From Syngnathus acus (lineage: Eukaryota > Chordata > Actinopteri > Syngnathiformes > Syngnathidae): DNA of 64,000 nucleotides. A program made the translations under genes and the position numbers. The stretch lies in assembly GCF_901709675.1 (NCBI RefSeq), contig NC_051103.1, positions 8,233,501 to 8,297,500 on the forward strand, written 5' to 3'. The notes under the pieces were generated by a model, which saw nothing but the letters and a program-made list of their open reading frames with translations, did no database searches and was not told the origin of the DNA. Positions 21,190-33,436 of this stretch are shown piece after piece. The first letter of the stretch is position 1; each line of letters opens with the position of its first letter.

Positions 21190-22374
21190 GGAGCAGTACT
21201 CCTTTCTTCCTCAATCTTTTACATGCACCGCAATCCTCCAACTTTGCCCTCTCGTAATATACGGCTGCAAATGTAGCTTTCCGCTTTTGATGCCCATCTA
21301 TCTCCCAAACTGACAGTAGTTACACAGTGAGAGTTCATGTTAAAGCTCAGCTGCATGTGTCAAGTGGGCGAGAAGTGTGTACATATGTTCTGGCATCCTG
21401 GGGGTGATTGTTAGGTTAGAGGTCAGTTGTAGTTGACCACTCCTGTCACTCACCGCTGGAGATAAATAATTGCCTATTGTGAATGGAGGGGGGAGAAAAA
21501 ATAAAAGCCTGCAGCATTAGCCAGGCTGGACCTTGTGTGTGTGTGTGTATGTCGAGGTTAGCGTCTGGGAAGAGCCCAGCTCGGCCTTGCGTCAATGCGA
21601 CTTAAGTGCAGCCATGCGTAACCATCTGACAGCTACCCCTCCTCTTCCAGTTCATCCCGCACTTCTCTACTCTCTACTTGCCACATCTCCCCTTCTGTCG
21701 CTAAGCCACTGACGGAGACATCCCATCGGCGGCCGTATTTGTGCCTGGCAGTATTAGTAATAATATTGTTCTTTTTAAAGTATTCCCGAGTTGTCACTTG
21801 CGCAAACTATAAATTCCAACTTGCCTTTATATAGGGCTGTGAAAACCCATAAAAAACGATCAATCAAAAATCTGAAAAAAAAAACAGTCAAGCGCAATGT
21901 AACAGACGTTCATTTTGCAGCGTTAGGACATTTATACGATAAGGACTGTAATTCACCTGAAATCCAGATGGCATGTTCTTTTTTTTCCCAGGCAGCATTA
22001 TTGACTAAGTGCCAATTTCTGACATTCTAGCTTACCATTAGAATTTTTATTTTTATAAAGCATGTCTTGCTCTGTTTTGAATATTTCACAAACTGACACA
22101 TAGGATTTCACATCCTAATAAATACTGCATATTTGTGTCGAGATGATCAGTCTATTTGTCGAGCACCAGTCGAAGATAAAAATAGCCAACAAATTGGGAA
22201 TAGCCCTAATTTCTATGGAAGCACAAAAAGGGAGCTTGGGGATTTCTTTTTCAAAATTGAATGCATTTCAATGTAATGGCTTGTTTCCCTTCTGGCTGGC
22301 GAGGGGCTCTCACATCCAACACAAGCCTCGTTGAAATAGAAGCCAAATTCAAGTCGGCAGCTTTCTCTTCATCC
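21190..22374. other. Unique stretch with a (TG)n repeat at 21534-21548
   Basis: Apart from the short TG run and a T13 run near 22493, nothing is recognised. 'ccacgagctaattacctgca' near 22373 is homeodomain-like. Confidence 0.35.
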
Positions 22375-22914
22375 ACGAGCTAATTACCTGCAGAGTGGCT
22401 GTTTGCTTATTCACCCCCCTCGCTCCCCTTTAAAAAGTTTGGTCCAACCCTTAGAAGTCAATCAGAAAGAGTGCGCTCCAAATCGTGCCCATCTTTTTTT
22501 TTTTTTACATTTTGGATATAAAACCTATGGTGCTATTCATGCAGTCCTATATCCAGCTTTTCTCACAAACACTTTTTCAGAGTCATTAGCGGTGTAAATC
22601 ATACGTATATGCTCTTTGCAGGATAAAAGGATTCCTGCAACATAAAAGGGCAAATGACATTTAAAGGAAACTCCCGTCCTTCTCTGTGAAAGCCCATGAC
22701 AAGATTCATTTATCCTAATGAAAAACATCTCCTCAAGGGACCTTTGCCAATGACCCGCTAACCTTACAAAATGTCCTGACAACAGTGTTAACGTGATCTT
22801 TTCCATGGAAGACTGCATTTTAGAAGACATTTGGCACTTTTGTTCAAATATGTCCTTTTAGTTGGAGGCTCTGCAGGAATTTGGATGAATTCCTTTATTT
22901 AATTGTTCCTATGT

Positions 22915-23065
22915 TTCAGTGCAGCGGTGGCACCAGGCGGGCTGGGGTAATTTATTTCTTGCTTAGGATGAGAGATGGTCCCCAGCCAAGACTGCCAAGA
23001 GACGGACAGTTAATTGCAGTGGATTGCCTTATCTTCTTGTAATTATGCCTGTCTCTTTGGAGTTT
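22915..23065. promoter_or_regulatory. Candidate conserved non-coding element
   Basis: A high-complexity block containing 'gcagcggtggcaccaggcgg', 'ggtaatttatttcttgc', 'gacagttaattgcagtgg' and 'ccttatcttcttgtaattat'. GATA, homeodomain and Q50-type sites are close together. No conservation test was possible. Confidence 0.3.
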
Positions 23066-23468
23066 CTGCCTCCAAACGGCCAATCGATACAATCAGACCC
23101 CAGACAAGGTGGAGATGGGACCCAGACTGGACTTGGGGAGGGGAAGAATTATTTAGATTCGTTTTCTTTCTCATGTTTTACATTTTATTTTTTTAATAAT
23201 ATGAAAACATTTGCAAATGATTGTTTGTTTTCAATGTTGGTTGCTACAAATTCTGTTTTCCTGACTGCATTTTTTTAATGTGGTCTTGGCTCATTTGAAT
23301 GAGCAAACAAGACACAAGTAACAGTCCCATTTTTAAAAGCATTGTGGAAACAAAAGTTAGTTTCGTGCATCTCGGTCCCTTTTTCTGTTCTCGGACTAAC
23401 GAGAGCAATGTGATATGAATTGTGCAGAATGCTCTCAATTGTTTACATTGTCCTTTTCGTTTTGACAG

Positions 23469-23561
23469 GCACGCAGAGAAGGACAAAACGGCCATCTTTC
23501 ATGACTGTAACCCAGCAGACGACTCACCCTGCTCACATTTCCACAATCATCTTCCCCACAG
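23469..23561 (+). other. Candidate 93-nt exon, unidentified
   Basis: A pyrimidine-rich acceptor (cattgtccttttcgttttgacag) and a strong donor (CCCACAG|gtaaga) enclose exactly 93 nt. Two frames are open. The phase 1-1 frame reads [20 protein letters not shown] followed by [10 protein letters not shown], a Thr/Ser-rich, basic stretch resembling an extracellular or linker segment. A symmetric phase-1 exon of this size could be an alternative cassette. The family is not recognised. It lies 14 kb downstream of the likely first exon, in the same orientation. Confidence 0.3.
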
Positions 23562-23651
23562 GTAAGATTTGCCTGACTTTTAACTCGTCCATATATCTCC
23601 TCCATTCTGAGAGCCAAGTGAATGCCACCGGTTTGGTCATAAAAGCCCTTG

Positions 23652-23829
23652 GCATCCATCCATGCATCCGTCCGTCCATCCGTCCATCCATGCATCCATC
23701 CATCCATCCATCCATCCATCCATCCATCCATCCATCCATCCATCCATCCATCCATCCATCCATCCATCCATCCATCCATCCATCCATCCATCCATCCATC
23801 CATCCATCCATCCATCCATCCATCCATCC
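23652..23829. repeat. (CATC)n array, about 178 bp
   Basis: More than 40 CATC units. The first ten are degenerate (catg, cgtc), the rest perfect. It creates meaningless long frames on both strands (HPSI and MDGW repeats). The array may derive from the ATCC tail of a retroposon. Confidence 0.95.
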
Positions 23830-24660
23830 CTGTGCTGATTTGGAATCAGGCTCTGTCACACTGGCAGGTAGGGACTAGAGTTGCATCACGATCTGCCTTT
23901 CTCACCGGGCCTTCTTCAAAGACAAGATGGGCTTTTGTGATAATGAGAGGGTAGCTTGAAGGAGTAGGGGAAAGAGAAAAGCTGGAGCTGTTGTAGAGCA
24001 TTGTAATTGTGACAGCAGCAGCAGCAGCAGCATCAGTAGCAGCTGCCTTCTCTCCCGGGGTTCCGAGACTCGGCGGTGACACCATCCAGCAGACAGTAAT
24101 TAATCGAACAATTCTCTCTGTCTAAGGTGATAAAAAGGGGCTGAAGACAGACAGTGAGGGGCAAAAAAGAGACAAACAGTAGCGCTACTTAGCAATGAAA
24201 GATCCGGTGGACGATGTGTCAGCTATTCCCACAGAGTCATATCAATTCTAAAATGGTGATTTTGTATCTTATAAAACACGATTACAAGTTGTAAAGCATC
24301 CCTGGGTCTTCAATCAATTACAAATCAATGCACTCTGTGACTTCTTTAAGAGACGCGGTGGACTCGCATATGTCATCATTCGATCGAACGAAAGCTGTCA
24401 AAATGAATCGATTCATCGACAACGAATCGCTTTTTATTCATCGAAAACTAGTCATTCAATCCAATCATCCAGGGCCATGATGAGGTTGATACAGTTTGCA
24501 GATCCAAAAACCAAACCATAGCCCATATTTGTATTTTGAAAAAATCTTACGGAGGCATAACTGCACCGTATAAAGTCTGAGTAATTCAGGCCAGAGTATA
24601 AATCACACAGGCTCTATGAGTTCCTCTTGAATGCACGAATGCACTTGTGTCTGTGTACGA
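23830..24660. other. Unique stretch with (CAG)n at 24013-24030
   Basis: A block at 23840-23990 has balanced composition and may be regulatory. 'tgaatcgattcatcgac' near 24404 is an imperfect palindrome. No gene found. Confidence 0.35.
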
Positions 24661-24860
24661 GCCTGGCCCCGCCCGCCCGGCCACACCAGTGTATCTGCTG
24701 GCTGGTCTCGTTAAGCGGAGAGCAATAATTGATATCAACAGGGTGGCCTCTTCTTACCGTGTCAACATGAATCACTAGCCCTGGATGGCGCCAACCCTCG
24801 CTGTTCCGCTTAACATTCCTAACGCTCTGCCAGAGTCAGATGGGAGCCGTAAACACGTAT
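24661..24860. promoter_or_regulatory. Candidate conserved or CpG-rich regulatory element
   Basis: 'cctggccccgcccgcccgg' includes a GC box and is followed by 'gagagcaataattgatatca', 'ggatggcgccaaccctcgct' and 'gccagagtcagatgggagcc'. CpG is raised relative to neighbours. It may be an enhancer or an alternative promoter. Motif-based only. Confidence 0.27.
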
Positions 24861-25747
24861 ATACGTATGCGCACGTGCACATTCAAAGCAGACACTCGGG
24901 CTTTCCGCCCAATTTGGTCCTCATTGATTTTGTACGTTGACATGTGACAGCAGTTTGCTTGTGCAGATCATGGTTTGATGACGTCAAATGTTGCTGAAAA
25001 TTTCGATCTTGGCATTTCATCTGCAAGTGGCAGTATTTTGTCTGTACTTTGGTATCATTTCTCTAGGCACTCCAGCTTCCTCATTCATGGCAACTTAAGA
25101 CACTCAATTGCCCAGTTGACTGTTTCCAAATTTGCCCTCCACTTAAAGTTTTCATCAAATCTGATTTTGGGATATAAACAGGAAAGTGCTTGTTTTTAGT
25201 AGGAGAAGGGCGGGCTGACTTCAGAGTTGGAAATGCTTTGGCTAAAGCAACGCAAGGCGACAACTAGACATGCGGTATGATCGATTTGTGACTCTTTGTG
25301 AAAGTCCAGCGTGGCGCTGGAGTGTGACGGCAGCGTCAAGTCACTTGATGAAAACAGTCCAACTTGCCCCAGGCAGGCAGGCTGGAGCCGCTTGCCATTC
25401 ACCGTGTTTTCACAAGTGCAGTAATGCCAAACGAGGAAATGTTTTGTAACCTTAGCCTACTTTGTGGACTAATTCTCACCTGGCTAAGATGAATTGACAA
25501 TGCTTGCGTTGATTGGAAAGCGGGATACATGTTTCCGTGGTTCCCGTCCCTTGGTATCTCTCTCTCCATCGTTTTCTCTCCATGTGCACTGAGGCTTGCC
25601 GCACAGCTTGTGAAAAATGGAAAGAGATAATGTCTCCGAGGATAGGCTTGATATGGTCAGTATGTTAGCGTTTCAGTTGCATTCGCACACCCGGAGGCGC
25701 TGCCCGGCTGCCTTTCCGCAGGGATGCACACGCCATTGAATGTCTTG
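24861..25747. other. Unique sequence, nothing identified
   Basis: Short open frames only. No transposon ends. Confidence 0.35.
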
Positions 25748-25920
25748 TGCGTGTGTGTGTGTATCAAGTGGCGCGGCCTCCAAACCGCTGGCTGAGCAGC
25801 GGCGTGAAATGTTGGCAGGTCATTTTCCTGTGCTCCGTTTTGCCCAGGTTGTAAAAAACGGCAATTAAAACATGACTTATTTTTTGCTAATGAAAATGGC
25901 AATTAAAATATCAGGGCAAA
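25748..25920. promoter_or_regulatory. (GT)n followed by a candidate regulatory block
   Basis: A short GT run (25749-25762) precedes a complex segment with 'aagtggcgcggcctccaaac', 'gctgagcagcggcgtgaaat' and two 'ggcaattaaaa' motifs about 45 bp apart (near 25860 and 25899). The repeated homeodomain-type motif suggests an enhancer. Confidence 0.27.
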
Positions 25921-26402
25921 TATTTCCCTAGCCAGTAGTTTATTGAACGATGCAACCAGATTTTTTTATTTCCAAAAATATTCCATTTAAAAAAACATCT
26001 AAAAACAATGGTTCTGAATGACATTGCTGGGGAAAACCCTTTTCGAAAGACATGAAGGGAACCGCATCCCGTAGAGCTCCAAATTGGCAATGTGCGGTAC
26101 TCATGCCAAAGACGGACGGGCCTGTGACCTGCGCGAACGTTCCATTCGCACATACTGACACCGGCAACTTAACAGGCCGGCAGAGAGCAAAGGTGACTAA
26201 AACAAAATGTGTTGTTGCAAACGTGATGATCAGCTCCCTGTGTCTGACCATCTGCGCTATGTAAGACTCAGCAGGAGGACTCGGAAATGAGGTCAGCTCA
26301 GCTTTTGAAGCTGGCGAGCTGCAGGCGGACCAGGCACCATGCAGGGACTGGAAGCTCACATCAAAGGCAGTCAAACCCACATAGCCAAATATTATTACCA
26401 GT
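25921..26402. other. Unique sequence, nothing identified
   Basis: Overlapping minus-strand frames here have no recognisable domain. Confidence 0.35.
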
Positions 26403-26434
26403 GTGTGCGTGCCTGCCTGCGTGCGTGCGTGCGT
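26403..26434. repeat. (GTGC)n/(CCTG)n repeat
   Basis: Imperfect tetranucleotide units gtgc, cctg and gtgc. Confidence 0.8.
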
Positions 26435-26439
26435 CGCTT

Positions 26440-27604
26440 AGTCTGGCATTGTCGGAATTCCAAAAAAAACCCATGAGTCACTTTGTTCCCAATTTGCTGC
26501 TGATGTAATGTTAGGTGAGCCGTTTCAAAATAGTTAAGACAGAGAAGCCGACGATTTGACTGTAATAATAATAATAATGATGGCTCGGACGTAAACAATG
26601 GCAGATACATCTGTATGCTGAGCTCTCAAGCTGAAATCCCTACTATATTCTAACAAGCCATGCCTGACAGGCCGGGATGGACAAACTGTGCTTTTGAGTT
26701 TGTGTGCGAGCGAGAGAGCGAGAGAGACGGAGACAGCCGGCGTGCCGTTCCAAATTGGCTTGGGAAGCTCCCTTTGGGAAGAAGCCTTCCAATCTTCCAA
26801 TCCACCTCTCCTCCATCTCCCAGCCACATACACGTAGACTCCCTTTATCACCACTCAACCATCTTGTGACCCTCCAACATTTCTCCTACATCCTACAATC
26901 TTCTCCAGTCCAAACTATGCATAGAACCAAAACGGAGCTATAAATAGCATACTTAGATAAAGGAGATAGATCATTTCCTTTTTACTGGGCACAAGGGGAT
27001 TACGTTTCATTATTTGCCTTTCTTCCCTTTCCCGGCTCATTTTTCGATTCGGGGGAGTGCCTTTTGCCTATTTCCCTATTTAGCTGCCAGTTAGTGTCAG
27101 ATAATGACTGCTTTTTAGGCTGTAACAAAGGAAAATAAAGACACAAATTGAGTTGTCAAAATAAACGGAAGAGTGTGTGAGTGAATTCAGTCAAAATGGC
27201 ATATTGGAGGATTTAAAAGCATCTTCTGGAAGCAATACTCTGCATCTTGCCTATTTGACCAAATGATCAACATACCCCTTTGAACAGGGCTGTAAATGTG
27301 CTCGGAAAAATAGTCGAAAATGCCACATTGAAATTTCACGTTCAATTGTGTTTGTGATTAGCATTTGGTGATGAAGTTGTTAGGAGGTACTTTTTGTGAT
27401 GATGATATGCCTGACCAGGTGCTCTTTTGTGTGACCATGCAAAGCAGCAGAGCGGCCAGCAGATTCCGCTCACGGGCACAGTGGCAAGCTGAAAATGACA
27501 AGCTCAAAGGTTCAATCTGGGATAGCAATGTTGCATCCAATAAGGTTGTCTTTTATTATCACACATCCATTTCCATCCCATCCAACTTTAGAGCTTGGCA
27601 AACA
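26440..27604. other. Unique stretch with (AAT)n near 26563
   Basis: A short taataataataatgatg run near 26562-26580 and a cgagagag run near 26708. Overlapping open frames at 26534-26943 on both strands are incompatible with each other and show no domain. Confidence 0.35.
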
Positions 27605-27770
27605 GAATCACGGCCGACTTGCCGCCGCTGCACGTTACTGACGACGACTCGTACGTATTAGTCCCGGGCTTTCTCCAACGGGCGCCCCCACCGGGAGACC
27701 ACGCGCACCCAATCGGCCCGATCTTATCCCATCCGAAAAGTCTCCATTTTCCCTGACGCTCGACCTCCTT
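27605..27770. promoter_or_regulatory. CpG-dense patch
   Basis: About 18-20 CpG occur in roughly 165 bp, including 'cacggccgacttgccgccgc', 'gacgacgactcgtacgt' and 'ccacgcgcacccaatcggcc'. This is the second-highest CpG density in the window. A gtacgt donor-like string occurs inside. It could be a short CpG island or alternative promoter, or an undecayed GC-rich repeat. Confidence 0.35.
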
Positions 27771-27774
27771 CTGC

Positions 27775-28795
27775 CCTGGGTGCATTCATAAATGGAAGTC
27801 TCATTTCACTGATATAAACACATTTGGCAGGAATAGATGGCACATTACTTTACAGCCCAGCGGGAGGGATAAAAGCCAAGCAGCGGTGGAATAGCAAGTT
27901 CCCGCCGTGCAAAATAGAGATTAAATGAAAGCAAGGATGTTAGGTGAAAAGGTGACAATGTATGGCCATCCCTGCCGCTTCTGGCCTCCAAACACACTTT
28001 TCTTAGACTTCATCAAAACACATTTTGTTTGTGTTTGGGGCAATTTGGTTATTTACAATACCTGCCTCTTTGGAGGACAACATTCAGATTGGAAATGACT
28101 TCATGCACAGTAGTGAAGCCCCCCCCCCCTTTTTTGTTGTTGTTATTTACAGTCAGATTAATATCATGATGAAAAAAATGATTCTTGGGGAAAAAAAATA
28201 GCAAATGAGTTTGGTTCATTGTGACCTTAGCTGGAACAAAACAAAGCAGCCAGATAAGGTTGATGGGGTCATATTTTGTTTCCCCGTTTCCCCCGGATTC
28301 CTTCTTCTCCAGGAAAACCATACTGATGACAGTTTTATTCGTTTCCGGCAGATTTATTAGGTGATGAACTTGTTTTTTAAAAGGACAGGACCACAATCAC
28401 TCTTTTAGATTGTTTCATTGTTGTATCTGCTCCCTGCTTCCTCCCACCTCCAAGCCTCCTTGTAGTTTAATGGTAAAGAATTTATTTTTGTAAAAAGGTG
28501 AATTGTAGGGTAACAATTCTCATTGTTTCCCCGCACATTCTATCAAAATTCCGACTTTTGCGCAGTCTCTTGACTTTACACTCCGTTCTAACCTACTCCA
28601 GCATGTCAAAATAAGAGTAATTCCTTCCTATACTTGCGACAGTATCTTTATAAATACGACATAAAAAGACTCTTTGTAGTTTGTTGTCAAAGTGTACAGG
28701 TGCGTGTCATTCTAGCGCCAATGTTTAATGACTGCGTGATGAATTGTGTCTGTCAGGTTAAGCCCTCTTTGACATGCGTCCCTTCAGAAGTTCAC
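27775..28795. other. Unique stretch with C11 and T runs near 28120
   Basis: No gene or repeat family recognised beyond the homopolymers at 28119-28134. Confidence 0.35.
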
Positions 28796-28797
28796 CT

Positions 28798-28822
28798 GAC
28801 AGAGCCGAGCCGAGCCGAGCAG
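28798..28822. repeat. (GAGCC)n short tandem repeat
   Basis: Three to four GAGCC units. Confidence 0.8.
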
Positions 28823-28824
28823 AG

Positions 28825-29617
28825 CGTTGATGAAAGGTAGCGGGAGCAGACAGTGATGTGCTGTACAAAGACGTGGCAGAATACGCAATTAGAAATGGAA
28901 GAAGGAGGTGATGAAGATAAAGCCGACGGAGGTCTTTGAAAAAAGATGGCTTGAGCGTAAGACACAAACCGTTACGAAGCCCAAGATTCAATCGGAACTC
29001 ATTCCCCGCCAAGCCACTTCATATGGTCTCTAATTGCCAATGGCACTGAACGAGTTAACAAGCAGAACTGGAAACAGTTTCACCCAATCCAACTTGATTC
29101 TTAAGAGCTCAGGTAAAGTTCAGGTAAAGTAGCAGCCAGTGCAAATTCCAGCGACAGCGATAAGCGAGTTCAAAGAACAGTGCCCTGACAATGTCAGTCC
29201 TAGCCGCTTTTGTGAAGGCAGAATTCTTGATTCCGCTCATGTATCGGATCTCATTAGATTGTGCCGGTGTAGCACATCATGGAGTGTCCGGTGAGTGGTT
29301 ACAAATTACTCTCTGAAGCTGTTGCTGCTTTGTTTCTCTCTTTGTGTCTAGTCTTTCAAAATGCTATTATAATTAAAATGTACAGAGCTCTGTCCTTGGG
29401 CTAACTTTGCAACTTTCAATCAGCATTTCTACTTAGCCAGAGTCAAGTTGAAGAGCTGTCAGCCTGAATGACTCACACTGCTTGATTTAGTCTTTTTTTT
29501 TTTTTGGAGCACATTTTCTACTCGTATAATTTCACTGACAGATGATGCTATAGTTTCACCATTAATTCATTAATGACCAGAATTGAAAGGAAGAAATATG
29601 TCTTGTTTCTGCCCCCC
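28825..29617. other. Unique stretch; small 12-bp direct repeat at 29108-29130
   Basis: 'caggtaaagtt' is followed directly by 'caggtaaagta', a tiny duplication that also doubles a donor-like gtaaag string. A T13-T14 run lies near 29491. Nothing else is seen. Confidence 0.35.
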
Positions 29618-29681
29618 CTTGCGGGCCACATCAAATGATGTGGCGGGGGGCCGTATCCGGCCCTTGAGTTTGAAACCTCTG
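29618..29681 (+). mobile_element. hAT-type MITE, right-end fragment
   Basis: 'gcgggccacatcaaatgatg' is followed by 'tggcgggggg', then 'cggcccttgagtttgaaacc' and tctg, matching the right end of the family at 19322-19587 (ggccttgagttggacacc). The internal 'ccacatcaaatgatgtgg' is a perfect hairpin. No matching left end was found. Confidence 0.6.
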
Positions 29682-29689
29682 TTCAAGTG

Positions 29690-31413
29690 ATTTTTGTCCA
29701 CTTGTTTGATGTCCACCGAATCAAATTATTTTAACAACTGGATGAAAATCATGGGCGAAAAAGAATCACATAGGACAAAAATAAGCAAAACATATTTTCA
29801 CTTTCTTCAACCCAGAGAATCTGCACCAAGATCTAATATGCACCAATTATACGGTATCATGAAAAAGAATCAGAGATGAATGGGGGGTGGGGGGGAAGGA
29901 CCTTCTCTATTCATGTGTGTCTTAGATCAGGATTTTCTTTTTTGTGCTCATTTCAAAAATGGACATATTAAGACCTCTAGATAAAATGATGTCTGATAAA
30001 AGACACAACTATAGGATTATTCACTGTCTGCGAAAATTGGCCTCAGTAGCCGTCACATCTTTGCTCTTGGCAGTCTCATACTGCACAGTGCACGCTGCAT
30101 TCAACTCATTTATTTTCTTTGATACGCTCCAACAAGCTAAAGGTGACAAAGATGACTTTTCATCTGTATGTATCTTTGCCACGGGCACAGAATGAGCTCC
30201 AGAGGCAAATTCATTTTAATTGGTGCGGCGGCGATAAAGGAGAATATTTTCTATTTGAAAGCCAATGGTGTGTTGTCAACTGGTCTTGGCTTTGAAATGC
30301 AACCCGCCCGCTCTTGTGCGTACGTATGGAGCTCATGTCCATTTGTAATCACAATCATCTTTCAAGTATACGTGTGCCGCCTACAGGAATCGAATGAACA
30401 TACTACAATGTCAATATAAACCGTTTTTCTTGACCTGCTTGGTCACTTGTTGCTAAGCGAATTTGAAGAAATACACTTGTAGTTGTATCAAGATTCTGGT
30501 TTTGTACAAGTTGGCTGGCGTCACATCTCAGTTGCCGCTTGAGGTCGAATCCCAATGAATGCACTTGGAGGAATGTGAGGCTTTTCCTTCCTTCCTTCCT
30601 TCTTCACTTGACTTGTTTCCTCTACAATACGGTGTTGGTCCTTGTGCATTTGTTTGCACAGTGGTGTGTGTGGTTTTCTAAAAGACAAGGACAAAAGGAT
30701 AGAAAAGTACGCTTGGCAAAGCGCTGTAAAGCCATTCACAATATGTTTTCTTGCACATATAGTTTTGCTACTTAAGAGGCCTTGACACACACCGACGACT
30801 GGACCCAGCATCTTTTATCCTCACACTTTGAACTGCATCAACTACCACACGTACAACACAAAGGAGTCAAGCCATTTGTTTTTGTAGCCGCAGATTCGAT
30901 TTATTTTTGGGGTCCCCCCCTTTCATACAACGATTGATCCTTAAAGGAACATAAAAATGTCATTTCGTTTGTAATTATTTCAATGATAAAAAAGACATCA
31001 CATTATTTGTTCATTTTTCTTCATCTGATTTTTTCCCCCACTGTATGTTTCAAAATGAAAAGACTCATGTAAAGATGAGCAATTATTTCATCAAACATAT
31101 CCAAAGGGGACAGAACGGAAGTTCGTTCCGCCATCACATCTCGCAGTTAAACGTGTCACCTTGACTTCTTTGGACGGAGCGAGAGAGCCGTCTTTTTAAT
31201 TTCTCCATACTTTTCCCAATTCCACCTCTCTTTAATCCACCATGCTTTCCCCTTCACTGGGTTTCAGTCACAGAGCTGATTGACTTTGAGAGGGCAAGCC
31301 AGCACGGAGGGGCTCACTGAGTGTCTCGCTGGAGAGCTGGGACACTGATTATTTCCTTGTCTCTTGTTTTGGGTCCAACAAGCGAGTTCATTCAGCTCAG
31401 GCTTTGTTTCAGA
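29690..31413. other. Unique stretch with (CCTT)n at 30586-30602
   Basis: No coding or RNA signals recognised. A poly-G/GT-rich run lies at 29881-29894. The sequence just before the (GCCA)n array is GC-balanced. Confidence 0.35.
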
Positions 31414-31414
31414 G

Positions 31415-31511
<97 letters not shown>
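31414..31511. repeat. (GCCA)n array, 98 bp
   Basis: About 24 perfect GCCA units. It yields spurious ASQP and LAGW frames. Confidence 0.95.
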
Positions 31512-31514
31512 TCA

Positions 31515-31699
31515 TTTCGAAGACTCCCGAGTTTCATTGCACCCTTGCAGCTGTCAAGCAATTTGGAATGGGTGTGTCTGTTCATGCTCAATGGACCTCA
31601 TTCAGAACCAGCAGCGCAGGTTCCACCGACTAATCCTACATTTTCCAGCTCAAAGATAACAAAATGTGAAATCGATCAATTAATAGCAGGGCGTTGGAG
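31515..31699. other. Unique sequence, nothing identified
   Basis: Balanced composition, no defined signal. Confidence 0.35.
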
Positions 31700-32045
31700 A
31701 AGTAATTAGCACTTCAGCGCCGCTACTATCTGCGTGTACGCCAATGGGCGTACAGTTGCGTGTCTGCTGGCAGCCGGTCGATTCGCTGGCAAGCTGACAG
31801 GAAAGGAGTGTGATGTGTTTGTTTAAGCTAATTTGGCTTCAGCCATCTTGACATTTTCACACAATTTGATAAGGGACTGAGTAGATTGGCGGCCCAGCTG
31901 GCAATCTTTTATGAACTGGGAGCAGATCAAACCATTCATTCCTGTTAATTAATGAGCATGTGAGCCCAAGGGAGGGGGCGGGGCGGAGCCGAGCGGAGGT
32001 GAGGGCCAGGAGAAGCCACCACATCCGCTGGGATGCAAACACTTT
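31700..32045. promoter_or_regulatory. Candidate regulatory block with GC box
   Basis: 'agcgccgctactatctgcgt' and the palindromic 'gtacgccaatgggcgtac' (near 31737) are followed at 31965-32010 by 'gagggggcggggcggagccg', a clear GC-box cluster, next to 'gttaattaatgagcatg'. No start site or splice donor was located. Confidence 0.3.
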
Positions 32046-33436
32046 TTCATCCATCCCTCCTTTACACTGGAAAGAAATACCTGATCATCATATCTTTTTA
32101 ATCATGTCGTTATTTTGAGATCTTGAAAAAAAAGCAAATATACAATGAAGACATTTTTATCAGCGTGATCTGTTTATTTTGATCATTTTATTCGTGAAGA
32201 AGCAAAGCGACTTTCCATTAGGTTTGTGATGATTTTTGATTTGTTTTTTTAAGTGATCAAAAAGGATCAATTAAAAAAGGATATATTTAGAAAAACCAGC
32301 ATTAATATACATCCGGTACACAACACTACCTTTTGTTATCTTATGATTTCTATGATTGACACATTTCGATAACATTCATTCCTGCTCAAATTTATAATCA
32401 TCGCTAACAGTCTGGTAATGTTCCTTAGGTGGAAGCGGCACACACGAGTCTTCATCACATGTATGAAAAGGACTGACCGGAAATCAATTGAAACGGCGGA
32501 TTTTTGAATGTTCCCATGGCACAGGGCCAGTGGCTGATCTGATCTATTAAACACAGCCCGTGTCTCATCCAAACAAACAATAATTCCATCGACTAATATT
32601 TGTCTTCCATCGCAGCTTACAAATGTCACTTGCCAACAAGTGTAAAGCTTGTGAGCCATCCCGCCCGCCCGCCCGGCCGGTCACGCTTGTAAAGTGTCTT
32701 GACCTGATTAGTCCTGATCTCCCATAGAGGACATGGATCCCAATTGCCACTTGGCAGCTTGTCACATCCTTCTGACAGTGTCATTGCTTTTGCTATTTAT
32801 TTGCATCTTGTCTCCAAGTGAACTTAAGGTCTCTGACATAAATCATGGGCAGATGCTTTGGATAGAAGATGTCACAGGAGCTCTTAGGGGATGACAGTGC
32901 ATCAGCTTGACTGTCATTCTTGATAGCATCACCTAATGTTCCGTTGTTCAGGTAGCATTCGTTTGAGACATTAGGATGTCTTTGTTAAAGCCGTTTGAGA
33001 AAATGGATGTTAACCAGGTCCTTGTCTTCTATTTGTTCTGGTTGGTAAGGATTCATAAATTCGATTTTTCATGTCAACCCGAGAGTGTAAAGCTTCTGCA
33101 GTGAATGTGTTGGTCTTGCATCAGACCAGGACATGAAGCCTAAAATATTCAGAGCAGAAGAAAAAAAAAGAACATGCCTCAGGTGTGAGGTGTGTGAGGC
33201 AGGCTAAATCTCTTAACCCTGATCTCTGAGGCATTACCACCCTTGAAATCCCCCCCTAAAGCCTCACACCCACAGTCTTTTATTCCCTTGAGCGACAACA
33301 CAGTTGAAGGTGAAGATAACAAGGATTGTGTGGCATCATCCCGTCGGATCAGAGAGTTTTCCATGTCACTTTCTTGCCCTCTTTTTGCCACATGGTGGCT
33401 ATACACACACACACACTCGCACACGTGCGGCTCCTA
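32046..33436. other. Unique stretch, nothing firm
   Basis: AT-rich to balanced sequence with a short (CCCG)n near 32661 and (CA)n near 33402-33414. No gene recognised. Confidence 0.35.

Noticed and set aside
23420-23878. Long frames over the (CATC)n array (HPSI and MDGW repeats), likewise at 62333-62671
   Set aside because: A tetranucleotide repeat lacking stops opens all frames. The coding appearance is an artefact.
31264-31709. ASQP/LAGW repeat proteins over the (GCCA)n array
   Set aside because: An artefact of the stop-free tetranucleotide repeat.
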